Assembly: GCA_937928015.1 (NCBI GenBank)
Contig: CALFXA010000183.1
Coordinates: 1-39,632, forward strand
DNA length: 39,632 nucleotides
Reading direction: 5' to 3'
From: an uncultured Anaerolineales bacterium
GTDB lineage: Bacteria > Chloroflexota > Anaerolineae > Anaerolineales > Villigracilaceae
Made by a program: the position numbers and the translations under genes. Below are positions 23,713 to 32,418 of this stretch, one piece after another. The stretch's first letter is position 1. Each line of letters opens with the position of its first letter. The notes beneath the pieces are model-generated. The model saw only the letters and a list, made by a program, of their open reading frames with translations, did not search any database and had not been told where the DNA came from.

Positions 23713-25095
23713 ATGTTCCTACTCTCTTTACTCGCCCTATTTCCAAGGGTGCTGCTCGGTTTTTTTATCTCGCATTGGATTTGGCCCTCAAGGCGGCCTT
23801 CAGACCTATTGATTAAGCTCGCTCTGGCCCTGCCTCTTGGCGTTGGAATCTCTTCATTGTTAAGTTTTATGTGGATTTGGGCAGGATTGGATCTGAATTG
23901 GTATGCATGGATAGAAACGATATTAATGATATCAGCCGGCGTGTTTGCAATTTGGCGTAGTAAGCATGAAATTCAGACCATTCTGCAGGATTCAAGAACC
24001 ATCTTGAGAAAAGCATCCCTGACTTGGAGCCTACTGCTCCTTCTTGTCATTTTTCTTTTCTCAGCCTTCTTTTGGGAGAATTCTTTCAACAACCCACACG
24101 GGCTTTGGGACGCCTGGTCGAATTGGAATGTTGTCGCCCGTTTTGTTTATCGCGGCGGGGCAGATTGGCAGGGAACCTTCCTGCGTATTTACGGCCATCC
24201 TGATTATCCTTTCCTCTTAACGATGACAAATTCCACGACCTGGGAACTCCTGCAAAAAGACACCACTCGTGGTCCCATTATGCTCGCCTTTACCTTTGGC
24301 CTTTCCATGATTGGATTGATGTTCACCCTGGTCAACTCAATTCGCGGGCAGAAACAGGCTGGTCTGGCCGCGATCCTCCTGGCCACACAACCCATTGTGG
24401 CCTACCATGGTATGGCGCTTTATGCAGATGTACCAGAGGCCTATTACTTTTTGGCCGCTGTTGGTTTAGGTGCTATATTCTTATCTCGCCGCGAATCACC
24501 CATTGCACTTCTGTCAGGGATCATGGCAGGGATGGGTGCATGGACCAAAAACGAGGGACTAACCTTTATTGTTATCTGTTTGATGTTTTGGATGGGATTG
24601 TTTCTATTTTCAGAAAACAAGACTGGCCTTAAGGAGTTTCTGTTTGGATTAGCTTTTCCTTCATTGGTTTTGATTTTATTTAAGATATTTCTCGCGCCAG
24701 GCAATGACCTTCTAACGGATCAGCATGATTTACTAGTCAAAATCACCGATATACAGCACTACAGGATGATCTTTGAATCTGGCGTTAATATGTTCTGGAC
24801 ATTTGGAAGCCAACCTGTCAGTATCACTACAGCGCTCATGATCTATTCCATCCTTGTGGGAAAAACAAAACTTTCTGTCAAAGAAAGTGTCATGACAGCT
24901 TTGGCCGTGTTCGGGCAGGCATTGGTTTATTTTCTTATCTATTTGACAACACCCCATGATTTAAATTGGCATTTGAGTACATCTCTAAGCCGCCTCTTTT
25001 TACACCTATTCCCGTCAGCCCTGTTGGCGGTCATTTTATGGGTAAAAACACCCGATGAACTTTGGGCGGAAGCGCATCAGATAAGAAATAAATAA
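23713..25095 (+). CDS. GT-C-like polytopic membrane protein
   Basis: A 460-residue protein with roughly eleven hydrophobic helices. N-terminal helices are followed by a loop with NNPHGLWDAWSNWNVVARF, a D-A-W motif reminiscent of the acidic loop of GT39-like glycosyltransferases, then YGHPDYPFLLT and Y-A-D-V-P-E-A-Y-Y-F. I take it as a glycosyltransferase-like enzyme; no exact family is certain. The gene and its upstream partner use more A/T than neighbours, a mild sign of separate origin. The ATG is two bases after the previous stop, with no clear ribosome binding site, so translation may be coupled. Confidence 0.7.
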   Translation: MFLLSLLALFPRVLLGFFISHWIWPSRRPSDLLIKLALALPLGVGISSLLSFMWIWAGLDLNWYAWIETILMISAGVFAIWRSKHEIQTILQDSRTILRKASLTWSLLLLLVIFLFSAFFWENSFNNPHGLWDAWSNWNVVARFVYRGGADWQGTFLRIYGHPDYPFLLTMTNSTTWELLQKDTTRGPIMLAFTFGLSMIGLMFTLVNSIRGQKQAGLAAILLATQPIVAYHGMALYADVPEAYYFLAAVGLGAIFLSRRESPIALLSGIMAGMGAWTKNEGLTFIVICLMFWMGLFLFSENKTGLKEFLFGLAFPSLVLILFKIFLAPGNDLLTDQHDLLVKITDIQHYRMIFESGVNMFWTFGSQPVSITTALMIYSILVGKTKLSVKESVMTALAVFGQALVYFLIYLTTPHDLNWHLSTSLSRLFLHLFPSALLAVILWVKTPDELWAEAHQIRNK

Positions 25096-25123
25096 GCCGC
25101 AAGTCCGCTCGCAGGCGGGGCGT

Positions 25124-25129
25124 TATAAT
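25124..25129 (+). promoter_or_regulatory. -10 box of coaX, leaderless layout
   Basis: Consensus TATAAT with only six bases between it and the coaX ATG at 25136, and no Shine-Dalgarno. No convincing -35 box is seen in the GC-rich sequence upstream. Confidence 0.6.
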
Positions 25130-25135
25130 ACACGC

Positions 25136-25900
25136 ATGTTACTCACCATCGACGTTGGCAACACCAACCTGGCCCTCGGCCTCTACGAAGGCGACCAGCT
25201 CGTCCGTCACTGGCGGCTGGCCACCGATCATTCGCGCATGCCCGACGAGTACGGCCTGCAATTGCTCGGCCTGTTCGAAAATGCGGGCCGCTCGCCCAAA
25301 GACCTGACGGGCATCTCGCTGGCCTCGGTTGTGCCGCCGCTGACCATGCGCGTGGTGCAGGCCTGCCGCGAATACCTCGGACAGGAGCCGCTGGTTGTGG
25401 ATGCGGGCATCAAGACGGGCGTCAAGATCCGCTACGAGGACCCGCGCGCCGTCGGGGCGGACCGCGTCTGCGATGCCGTGGCCGTCATGAAGCTCTACGG
25501 CGGCCCCGCCTGCGTGGTCGACTTCGGCACCGCCACCACCTTCAACGCCATCACACGCGAGGGTGAATACCTGGGCGGCGCCATCACCGCCGGCGTCAAC
25601 CTGGCCGCCGAGGCACTGTACACACACGCCGCCAAACTGCCGCGCATCGACCTGCAGCGCCCGCCCTCGGTCATTGGCCGCAACACCGTCCATGCCATGC
25701 AGTCGGGATTGCTGTTCGGTTACGTCAGCATGGTCGAGGGCATGGTGGCCCGCTTCCGCGCCGAGCTTGGGGACGATATGAAGGTCGTCGCCACGGGCGG
25801 GCTGGCCGAGGTCGTCGCCAAAGAGACGCCCGTCATCCAACATATCGCGCCCTGGCTCACCCTCGACGGCCTGCGCATCCTCTGGGAACTCAATCGATAG
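25136..25900 (+). CDS. coaX: Type III pantothenate kinase
   Basis: A 254-residue CoaX, which phosphorylates pantothenate in the first step of coenzyme A synthesis; cytoplasmic, ASKHA fold. The phosphate 1 motif is IDVGNTNLALGLYEG (residues 5-19, Asp6), followed by PRAVGADRVCDAVA with catalytic Asp109, and the phosphate 2 motif VDFGTATTFNAI (Asp129). Family length is about 250, so the gene is complete. Type III enzymes are not inhibited by CoA. It is immediately followed, with no gap, by a deacetylase gene and then a small lipoprotein gene, ending at the terminator near 27333. Confidence 0.95.
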   Translation: MLLTIDVGNTNLALGLYEGDQLVRHWRLATDHSRMPDEYGLQLLGLFENAGRSPKDLTGISLASVVPPLTMRVVQACREYLGQEPLVVDAGIKTGVKIRYEDPRAVGADRVCDAVAVMKLYGGPACVVDFGTATTFNAITREGEYLGGAITAGVNLAAEALYTHAAKLPRIDLQRPPSVIGRNTVHAMQSGLLFGYVSMVEGMVARFRAELGDDMKVVATGGLAEVVAKETPVIQHIAPWLTLDGLRILWELNR

Positions 25901-26860
25901 ATGAAAAAAATAATCCTGTTTGCCTTAGGGGTATCTGTTCTGTTGTCTGGCTGCGGCGGATTCCTCGCCACACCCACATCCACGCCGCAGCCGCCCACGG
26001 AGACGCCCACTCCCCTGCCTCCGACCGCGACGGCCACCGTGACTTTGACTCCCACCGTCACCCCCACCCTGACCCCGCAGCCGACGCCCACCTCCACCCG
26101 CATCGCCCAGGGCCCTGGCTGGATCACACTGCCCGTCCTGCTGTATCATCACATTCAATCCACGCCGTATTTCAGCCGCTACCGCGTCCCGCCCGAGCGC
26201 TTCGAGCAGCAGATGAAACTCCTGCACGACTGGGGCTACGAGACCATCACCACCGACCAGTTGGTCCAGGCCATCACCGTCGGCGCGGACCTGCCCCCGC
26301 GCCCGGTCCTGATCACCTTCGATGACGGCGACGTGGACGTGTATGAAAACGCCTTCCCCATCATGCAGAAATACGGCCTTAAGGGTGTGTTCTACCTGGT
26401 GGCCGATTACATTGACCAGCCCAACTACATCACCGCCGACCAGGTCAAGGAAATGGCCGCCGCGGGCTGGGAGATCGGCAGCCACAGCCTCACGCACATC
26501 GACCTGGTGCAGTATCCCGAACGGGCGCGCGCCGAGGTGGTCGAATCCAAGCAGAAGCTGGAGGCCATGATCGGCGTGCCCGTCAAGACCTTCGCCTATC
26601 CCTTTGGCAGGGCCGACAGCGGCACCATCGACTACGTGCAATTCGCGCAATACATCGCGGGCATGGGCCTGGGCTACACCCCCGACCAGGGTCCAAGCAA
26701 CCTGTTCTTCCTCCAGCGCTGGGAAGTGCAGAGCAGCTTCGAGCTGAAATCCTTCATGGCCTACCTGCCCTGGAAGGGCGATATGTCCGTCGTCCCCACC
26801 GACATCCCGTTGGCCACGCTCTCGCCCAACGCCACACCCGAGACCGACGCAGCGCCGTAG
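25901..26860 (+). CDS. Polysaccharide deacetylase lipoprotein (NodB domain)
   Basis: A 319-residue lipoprotein. The signal peptide ends in LLSGC (Cys18), then a Thr/Pro linker to about residue 70, then a NodB-homology carbohydrate esterase 4 domain. Motif 1 is TFDDG (Asp141, Asp142), motif 2 HSLTH (His195 and His199 are metal ligands), motif 3 FAYPFG. It probably removes acetyl groups from cell-surface glycan or peptidoglycan. The LYHHI motif before the NodB core is typical of deacetylases of the xylanase/PgaB branch. The ATG directly follows the coaX stop codon, so translation is coupled. Confidence 0.92.
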   Translation: MKKIILFALGVSVLLSGCGGFLATPTSTPQPPTETPTPLPPTATATVTLTPTVTPTLTPQPTPTSTRIAQGPGWITLPVLLYHHIQSTPYFSRYRVPPERFEQQMKLLHDWGYETITTDQLVQAITVGADLPPRPVLITFDDGDVDVYENAFPIMQKYGLKGVFYLVADYIDQPNYITADQVKEMAAAGWEIGSHSLTHIDLVQYPERARAEVVESKQKLEAMIGVPVKTFAYPFGRADSGTIDYVQFAQYIAGMGLGYTPDQGPSNLFFLQRWEVQSSFELKSFMAYLPWKGDMSVVPTDIPLATLSPNATPETDAAP

Positions 26861-26907
26861 GAACTTTTCCCAACCGACCGAAGTCCATGCATGGAAAGGA
26901 GTTTGAC

Positions 26908-27327
26908 ATGCAAAAAGCTCTTCCCTTGACCCTTTGCCTGCTCCTGCTGGCAGGCTGTGCCTCCACCCCATTGACAGCTTACCCTAACGGCGATCCCGCC
27001 TACGCCAACCCGCCCGCCGCCTCGGGTGAAAGCGGCGTCGAAGGCCAGGTCTTCATCGGCCCGGGCTGCCCCGTCACCCAAGCCGACTCCTCTTGCCCCG
27101 ACAAGCCGTATCAGGCCGCACTCGTCATCCGCAACCCGCAGGGCGAGGAAATTCTCAAGGTCCAGACCGACGCCGACGGCAAATTCCGCATCCCGCTCCC
27201 GTCGGGGAAGTACGTCCTGCACCCCGAGACGCAGGGCCGCTATCCCACCGCCTCCGACCAGGAGTTCACGGTGACGACGGGCCAGTTCACCCAGGTCATC
27301 GTCACCTACGACAGCGGCATCCGCTAA
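26908..27327 (+). CDS. Small lipoprotein with carboxypeptidase-regulatory-like fold
   Basis: A 139-residue lipoprotein: signal peptide ending LLAGC (Cys17), then a beta-sandwich domain containing GVEGQVFIGPGCPV, then VIRNPQGEEILKVQTDADGKFRI-type repeats, P-L-P-S-G-K-Y-V-L-H-P and a closing VIVTYDSG. This layout is seen in transthyretin-like or carboxypeptidase regulatory-like domains. Two Cys (in GPGCPV and SSCPDK) may form a disulfide. The ATG at 26908 is supported by AAAGGAG; an in-frame ATG seven codons earlier lacks a good site. Function is unknown; likely at the cell surface. Confidence 0.8.
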   Translation: MQKALPLTLCLLLLAGCASTPLTAYPNGDPAYANPPAASGESGVEGQVFIGPGCPVTQADSSCPDKPYQAALVIRNPQGEEILKVQTDADGKFRIPLPSGKYVLHPETQGRYPTASDQEFTVTTGQFTQVIVTYDSGIR

Positions 27328-27332
27328 AACGA

Positions 27333-27358
27333 AGACGGCCCTCGCGGGCCGTCTTTTT
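27333..27358 (+). terminator. Terminator between convergent lipoprotein and glycosyltransferase genes
   Basis: AGACGGCCC (27333-27341) pairs with GGGCCGTCT (27346-27354) around TCGC, followed by TTTT. It ends the coaX operon and abuts the minus-strand gene that stops at 27357. Confidence 0.9.
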
Positions 27359-29060
27359 ATTTTGCCAGCGCCTCGTACACACTCTCGGGGATGTCCGCCG
27401 TGCGATAGATGCGCGCCACCTCCACGCCATACAACATGACCACATGCTCAGGCTTGACGTCCTTCATCGCCTCCAAAAAGGTCGCGCACTCGGGCAGGGT
27501 CTCCTGCACCACCGAGTACACCACCACATACTCCGACCAGCGCATCCCGCTCACCACCGAAGGGATTCCAGCCTCCCAGAAATAGGCCTTCTTCATCACC
27601 TCGGTCCGCCCGGGGAAGAAATACGAGAACGGCCCCATGCCGCTATAAGCAAAGACTCGCAGCCCGTCCGAATCCTGTTTCTGCGCGAGATACGCCGCCG
27701 CCTGATCCAACCCCTCACCATAACCTGTGACGTATTGCCCGGGGGAACGCACCACCAACGGATTTCCATAGGTGTAGTAATACGGATAGAACGACAGCCC
27801 GCTCGCGATCTGCGCGAGGACGATCAACGCCACCGCCCCCACCTGGACCCAGGCCTGATTCAGCTTCGACCAGCGCTCCCCCACCCAGGACAGACCAAAG
27901 CCCCAACCGATCACCGCGATCAAGTCCAGCAGAAAATAGCTAGATAGGATGTAATGCGCCGAGTCGCGTCCCTTGGCGATGCCGAACATGAGGATGAACA
28001 AGGCCGCTGTGAGGAAGAAATATCCGACCAGTTTTTTGACCGCAGGCTTGACCTTCGCCGCGAACATGGCAGGGATCGCCAGTAGCAACCCCAGCCAGGT
28101 GAGCGGCGTGGTACGCAGCACGAGGCGTGGTAGGTACAGGGTCACACCGCTCAGCCCGTTGTTCAGGTCGAAGCTGCTCGGCTCGACCTCCTGCGTCACG
28201 TCCAGGCGCGCGCCCTGGAAGGCGTAGCTGAAAGCGTTGCCGTAGACTTCGTACAGCATCTTATTGGCGGCTACCCACATGCCAGGCCACAAGGCGACGT
28301 ACACCAGCGCCGCCACGCCCAGCCAGATGGACATCACCTTGACCGCATCCCAGAACTTTGCGCCGAAGGATTTCCCGCGCTCGAACAGGCCGACGAACAA
28401 CATCAGGCCGACGATGCCCAGCACGATGATCGACGGCGACTTGGTCAACTGCGCCAGGCCGAAGGTCACGCCCGAGAGCAGCAGGTAGACAAGTTTGCGG
28501 TCCATATGGATGTAGACGTAGGCCGCCAGGATCGAGACCGCCACGAACATGGTCAACATGCCTTCATGGTTGATCAGCCGTGAGTGCCCGAGGAAGAAGG
28601 GCGCATCGAAGGCGAAAGCGACAGCTGCCAACGCCAACGGACGATCAATCAACAGTTGCAGCAAATAGAAGACCAGTACCGCCAGCGCAATCAGCAGCAA
28701 CGACTGGATGATGCGGCTGTTGCGCAGCACATCCAGCGTGCGAACATCATGCTCCTGAAGGAACTCGTCGTAGTTGGGCTTACGCACGTCGAAATAATCC
28801 TGACCGAATCCGCGATACTCGGGGAAGACGGTCAGCATTCCAGCGGTCACCACCCAAGTGGTGGTCACGGCGGGGTGATAATCGTAGATGGTATTCGCAA
28901 AGTCTCGATGCGTGAGGGCATAGTAATAATTCGAGCCTGAGATGACCCACCACGGCTCGTCGATGGTGGCGAACTTATCGAGACCGACCAGATGTGAAGG
29001 CGTAATCAACGCCAGCAGAAGCAGGATCGAAAGCCAGAGCGGAAGTTTTATCTTTTGCAT
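27357..29060 (-). CDS. GT-C family membrane glycosyltransferase (PMT_2/GT39-like), copy A
   Basis: A 567-residue polytopic protein. The first extracytoplasmic loop has the T-I-D-E-P-W-W motif (Asp34, Glu35), then a conserved stretch ending FPEYRGFGQDYFD, and a central L-W-P-G-M-W-V motif. These are typical of dolichyl/undecaprenyl-phosphate mannosyltransferase-like enzymes. A soluble C-terminal domain follows about residue 400. It shares its architecture and many motifs with the gene just upstream (29067), so the two are tandem duplicates. There is no ribosome binding site before the ATG, only a 6-bp gap to the upstream stop, suggesting reinitiation. Confidence 0.85.
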   Translation of the reverse strand: MQKIKLPLWLSILLLLALITPSHLVGLDKFATIDEPWWVISGSNYYYALTHRDFANTIYDYHPAVTTTWVVTAGMLTVFPEYRGFGQDYFDVRKPNYDEFLQEHDVRTLDVLRNSRIIQSLLLIALAVLVFYLLQLLIDRPLALAAVAFAFDAPFFLGHSRLINHEGMLTMFVAVSILAAYVYIHMDRKLVYLLLSGVTFGLAQLTKSPSIIVLGIVGLMLFVGLFERGKSFGAKFWDAVKVMSIWLGVAALVYVALWPGMWVAANKMLYEVYGNAFSYAFQGARLDVTQEVEPSSFDLNNGLSGVTLYLPRLVLRTTPLTWLGLLLAIPAMFAAKVKPAVKKLVGYFFLTAALFILMFGIAKGRDSAHYILSSYFLLDLIAVIGWGFGLSWVGERWSKLNQAWVQVGAVALIVLAQIASGLSFYPYYYTYGNPLVVRSPGQYVTGYGEGLDQAAAYLAQKQDSDGLRVFAYSGMGPFSYFFPGRTEVMKKAYFWEAGIPSVVSGMRWSEYVVVYSVVQETLPECATFLEAMKDVKPEHVVMLYGVEVARIYRTADIPESVYEALAK

Positions 29061-29066
29061 GGATGC

Positions 29067-30728
29067 TTATTTCAATTTATAGATGACCGCATACTTATAG
29101 CCATCCAACCAGATTTCTTTGACGAGCGGCTTGTCTGCCAGCGAGGACAGCAGCGGCTGGTACTTGTCAAGATGACCCTGAATGGCGTAGTAGATGACCA
29201 GATAGTCCGCACCATCGAGGGCGTTTTGCAGATCGGCCTCATGACCCGCATCCACGAAGTAGGGTTTGAAGCGTTCGACGGGGCCAGGATAGAAATAGGA
29301 GAAACATCCACGGCTGTAGTAGACCAATGCCGTGGCATCCTTTGCATCAGGCTGGGAGGCGAGATAACGCGCAGCCAGTTCCAGGCCTTCGCCGTACGGG
29401 AAGGCAGGTTTGTCACTACGCGGCACGAGCGGATTTTGATAGGTGAAGTAATACGGATATTTCATCAGCCCACTGCCCGCCTGCAAGACGAGGACCAATG
29501 CCAAAACAGTAACTGGAAGCCAGGAAAGATTGATCCGTGCGGAAAGCCAGCGTACAGCCACATACCAACCGAGTCCTGCCAACAGGTTGAGCATCACATA
29601 ACTGGTCAGCATGTAGTGCGGGGAGTTGCGTCCCTTGGCCAGCGCAAACATCAGGACGAAGACCAGCGCCGTGAACCCGCTCAGGGCGGCCAGCGGACCT
29701 GTCGATGGCGGGACTAGCTCACGGGTCCGCTGAAAGAGGAGCGGGAGCGCCAACAGCAGGCCGAGCCAGGTCAGGGGCGTGAGGCGCGCAAACAGGTCAC
29801 CCGTCAAAGCGAGGAAACCGCCAAGGTCTGTGTTCAATCCTGTGGCGGCGGGCTCGGCATCCTCGACTGCGATGACGCGCGCGCCCTGAAACGCATAGCT
29901 GAAGGCGTTGCCGTAGACGTTGCCGAGCATCTTGGCGGGCGCCACCCACATCCCAGGCCAGAAGAGGACGTAGGTCAGGGCCAACGCGAGGAACCACAAG
30001 GCAAAAGTCTTGAAGGCGTCGAGCAAAGCCTGCTTCCACGCGGCGCGATGTTGGTAAAGGTCAGCCAGCAGCAACACGCCGATGGGAGCCAGCACCGCGA
30101 CCGCCGAGGACTTGGTCAACTGCGCCAACCCCGCAGCAACGGCGGAGACGAGCAAATAAACGAACCTGCGTCCCTGAAACAGGTAGACCGCCAGCGCGAG
30201 GACCGAGACCAGCACGAAGCAGGCCAGCAAAGCCTCGTGGTCGAGCAGGCGCGACTGGCCGAGGAAGAACGGGTCGAAGCCCGCCAGCAGAATCGCGAAG
30301 GCCGCCAATCGACGGTCGAGCAGTTTTTGCAGCAGATAGAACGCGAGCAGCAACATCGCGGTGACGTTTCCTACTTGAATCAGGCGCGCGTCGCGCAACA
30401 GGATCAGCGGATCCTTGCCATGCTTCAACATGAACGGGTCGAGCACGCCTTTTTCGAATTCGAGGTAGCCCTGTCCCAGCCCGCGGTATTCGGGGAAGTA
30501 GGCCAGCATCGCACCCGTCACCTCCCACATGGTGGTCACGGCGGGTTGATATTCGTAGATGGTATTCTGGAATTCACGCTGACCGAGCGCGTAATAAAAG
30601 TTCGCGCCCATGCTCAGCCAGTAGGGCTCGTCACCCGTGGCGAAGGAATCCAGCCCGGGCAGGCGCGGAATCAACAGTGCCAGCGCCAGGCCCAAGTACA
30701 GGAGAATATCTTTCCATTTCGAGGTCAT
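29067..30728 (-). CDS. GT-C family membrane glycosyltransferase (PMT_2/GT39-like), copy B
   Basis: A 553-residue paralogue of the gene at 27357, first in the pair. The acidic loop reads TGDEPYW (Asp33, Glu34), followed by FYYALGQREFQNTIYEYQPA, F-P-E-Y-R-G-L-G-Q and LFWPGMWVAPAKMLGNVYG. It has about twelve helices and a C-terminal extracytoplasmic domain with YSRGCFSYFYPG. Likely transfers a sugar from a polyprenyl carrier onto an envelope acceptor. A TATAAT box eight bases before the ATG and no Shine-Dalgarno point to a leaderless mRNA. It is divergent from the quinate-dehydrogenase-like gene. Confidence 0.87.
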   Translation of the reverse strand: MTSKWKDILLYLGLALALLIPRLPGLDSFATGDEPYWLSMGANFYYALGQREFQNTIYEYQPAVTTMWEVTGAMLAYFPEYRGLGQGYLEFEKGVLDPFMLKHGKDPLILLRDARLIQVGNVTAMLLLAFYLLQKLLDRRLAAFAILLAGFDPFFLGQSRLLDHEALLACFVLVSVLALAVYLFQGRRFVYLLVSAVAAGLAQLTKSSAVAVLAPIGVLLLADLYQHRAAWKQALLDAFKTFALWFLALALTYVLFWPGMWVAPAKMLGNVYGNAFSYAFQGARVIAVEDAEPAATGLNTDLGGFLALTGDLFARLTPLTWLGLLLALPLLFQRTRELVPPSTGPLAALSGFTALVFVLMFALAKGRNSPHYMLTSYVMLNLLAGLGWYVAVRWLSARINLSWLPVTVLALVLVLQAGSGLMKYPYYFTYQNPLVPRSDKPAFPYGEGLELAARYLASQPDAKDATALVYYSRGCFSYFYPGPVERFKPYFVDAGHEADLQNALDGADYLVIYYAIQGHLDKYQPLLSSLADKPLVKEIWLDGYKYAVIYKLK

Positions 30729-30735
30729 CGAGCGG

Positions 30736-30741
30736 ATTATA
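30736..30741 (-). promoter_or_regulatory. -10 box of the tandem glycosyltransferase pair, leaderless layout
   Basis: On the minus strand TATAAT (30741-30736) is followed by seven bases and then the ATG at 30728, matching the layout before coaX. No Shine-Dalgarno is present. The spacer upstream shows no strong -35 box. Confidence 0.6.
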
Positions 30742-30771
30742 CATTAGACATCCATTTCAGCGCGGCGGGGT

Positions 30772-30777
30772 TATAGT
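30772..30777 (+). promoter_or_regulatory. Candidate -10 box of quinate-dehydrogenase-like gene
   Basis: TATAGT preceded by GGCGGGGT, similar in context to the coaX -10 box (GGCGGGGCGT then TATAAT). The start codon is at 30812, giving a leader of about 28 bases. Tentative. Confidence 0.4.
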
Positions 30778-30811
30778 TGGCAAAAGGCATCCCCTTCGTC
30801 AGAGGTTTCCC

Positions 30812-31729
30812 ATGAAGAAAATTCTGTCCATCAGCGTCGGTTCATCGTCACGCGACCACACCACGCGGCATACTTTTCTAGGCCAGGAATGTGAGCTCTC
30901 GCGCCAGGGCACGGACGGGGATTTCGACAAGGCGGTCCAGCGTTATCATGACATGGATGGCCAGGTGGATGCCTTCGGCGTGGGCGGGGTGGAATTCTTC
31001 CTGCGGGTGGGGCAGCGCCGATATTATTTCCGCGACGTGAGCCGCATCCGCCGCGCGGTGAAAATCAGCAAGATCGGGGATGGAAACGGGGTCAAGGGTT
31101 TGCTCGAACGCCGCGCCTTTACCACCCTGGAAAAACATCTCAACGAAAAAGAGAATCGGACTCTAAGGGGTCTGCCCGCCCTGCTGACCACCGCCGTGGA
31201 CCGTTATGGCATGGGCGAAGCCATGCTCGACGCAGGCCTGGACCTGACCATCGGCGACTTCATGTTCACCCTGGGGCTGCCCCTGCCGATCAGGAAACTA
31301 TCCACGGTGCGCGTTGTGGCGGCGACGCTGCTGCCCGTCATCACGAGGATGCCGTTCTCATGGTTCTATGCCCTCGGCTCCGAGCAGGATAAACCTCCGC
31401 AACCGAAATGGGACAAGTACTACCAGCGGGCACAGGTGCTGGGAGGTGACTTCATCCAGATCCGCCAGTTCATGCCCGATGACCTGACGGGCAAGATCAT
31501 CGTCACCAACACCACCACCGCCAAAAACGTGGAGGAATTGCGCAAGCGCAACCTGCACATCCTGGTCACGGTCACGCCGCGATTGGAAGGACGCAGCTTC
31601 GGCACCAATGTCATGGAGGCCACCCTGCTGGCCCTGATGGACAAGCCGCAGTCCCAGGTCACCGACGCCGATTTCCTCGACTTGATCGAGCGCATTCCGC
31701 TGGAGCCGAATATTGAGGTGTTGAATTAG
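30812..31729 (+). CDS. Quinate 5-dehydrogenase-like protein
   Basis: A 305-residue protein with N-terminal KKILSISVGSSSRDH and the TFLGQECELSRQGTDGD and VDAFGVGGVEFFL blocks, matching proteins annotated as quinate 5-dehydrogenase in thermophilic Firmicutes and Chloroflexi. The C-terminal half includes ADDLTGKIIVTNTT-like P-D-D-L-T-G-K-I-I-V-T-N-T-T and a V-T-V-T-P-R-L-E-G-R-S-F-G-T-N-V-M-E-A motif. The biochemical evidence for that name is weak, and no shikimate or quinate genes are nearby. The ATG at 30812 is chosen over an open frame farther upstream because it follows AGAGG and starts the conserved domain. Confidence 0.75.
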   Translation: MKKILSISVGSSSRDHTTRHTFLGQECELSRQGTDGDFDKAVQRYHDMDGQVDAFGVGGVEFFLRVGQRRYYFRDVSRIRRAVKISKIGDGNGVKGLLERRAFTTLEKHLNEKENRTLRGLPALLTTAVDRYGMGEAMLDAGLDLTIGDFMFTLGLPLPIRKLSTVRVVAATLLPVITRMPFSWFYALGSEQDKPPQPKWDKYYQRAQVLGGDFIQIRQFMPDDLTGKIIVTNTTTAKNVEELRKRNLHILVTVTPRLEGRSFGTNVMEATLLALMDKPQSQVTDADFLDLIERIPLEPNIEVLN

Positions 31730-31748
31730 GCCCAGGAAATAGCGGTCC

Positions 31749-32405
31749 TTATGATACAGACGCCTCTTGAATTTGCACTTTATGCCAGGATCGGTATCCA
31801 TTAATTGCTATCAAAAGCAAAATTACATAGAGCAATGAAATGAATTTCACGTCCTTGACATAATACAGTCCAATTCCAATTAAATCGACAATGATCCAAT
31901 AGATCCAGCTTTCGATCTTTTTCTTTGCCATCAGCCACATGGCTGTAAAGCTCATAATGGTAGTCAAGGCATCCAAAAAAGGAAAGGAAGCTGCTTCCGG
32001 GAAAAATGCTGGCATCAGAACGTGAATATTGCTCATTAATATTCCTGCCGCCAAAGAGATGATGCCGGTAATAACAACCCAGAAAATTACTTCTTTTTTC
32101 TGGCTATAAGTCACATCTCTTATCTGTCCATCTGTTTTCGTGGACTTATTCCAAATAATCCACCCATAAATACTGGCGCCTAGATAATAGACCTGTTCCA
32201 GAGTATCTGAATAAAGTCGAATTTGATAAAACAGCGCCATATACAACAAAACACTGGCAATCCCCACGGGCCAAGTCAAAACTTTTCTTTTTGCGATCAA
32301 CCAGACCGACCACAGGTAAAGAATCGTACCGATGAACTCCACATAGCTCATTGGATATCCAAGAGCAACAAAAGCAATATTGTTTACGCTCAAAAAATTC
32401 AACAT
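31749..32405 (-). CDS. pnuC: Nicotinamide riboside transporter
   Basis: A 218-residue membrane protein with about seven helices. Family hallmarks are V-E-F-I-G-T-I-L-Y-L-W-S-V-W-L-I, W-P-V-G-I-A-S-V-L-L-Y, Y-G-W-I-I-W-N and W-I-Y-W-I-I-V-D-L-I-G-I-G-L-Y, as in PnuC vitamin uniporters. It lets nicotinamide riboside diffuse in, trapped by phosphorylation by the kinase domain of the neighbouring NadR. The ATG at 32405 is set by AAGGAGGT eight bases upstream. AT-richer than surrounding genes, as is nadR, 13 bp upstream. Confidence 0.93.
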   Translation of the reverse strand: MLNFLSVNNIAFVALGYPMSYVEFIGTILYLWSVWLIAKRKVLTWPVGIASVLLYMALFYQIRLYSDTLEQVYYLGASIYGWIIWNKSTKTDGQIRDVTYSQKKEVIFWVVITGIISLAAGILMSNIHVLMPAFFPEAASFPFLDALTTIMSFTAMWLMAKKKIESWIYWIIVDLIGIGLYYVKDVKFISLLYVILLLIAINGYRSWHKVQIQEASVS

Positions 32406-32418
32406 GTTACTGACCTCC

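Noticed and set aside
25925..26971. A 348-codon open frame on the minus strand opposite the deacetylase gene
   Set aside because: Composition mirrors the coding strand, no motif, and no ribosome site; the NodB motifs are on the plus strand.
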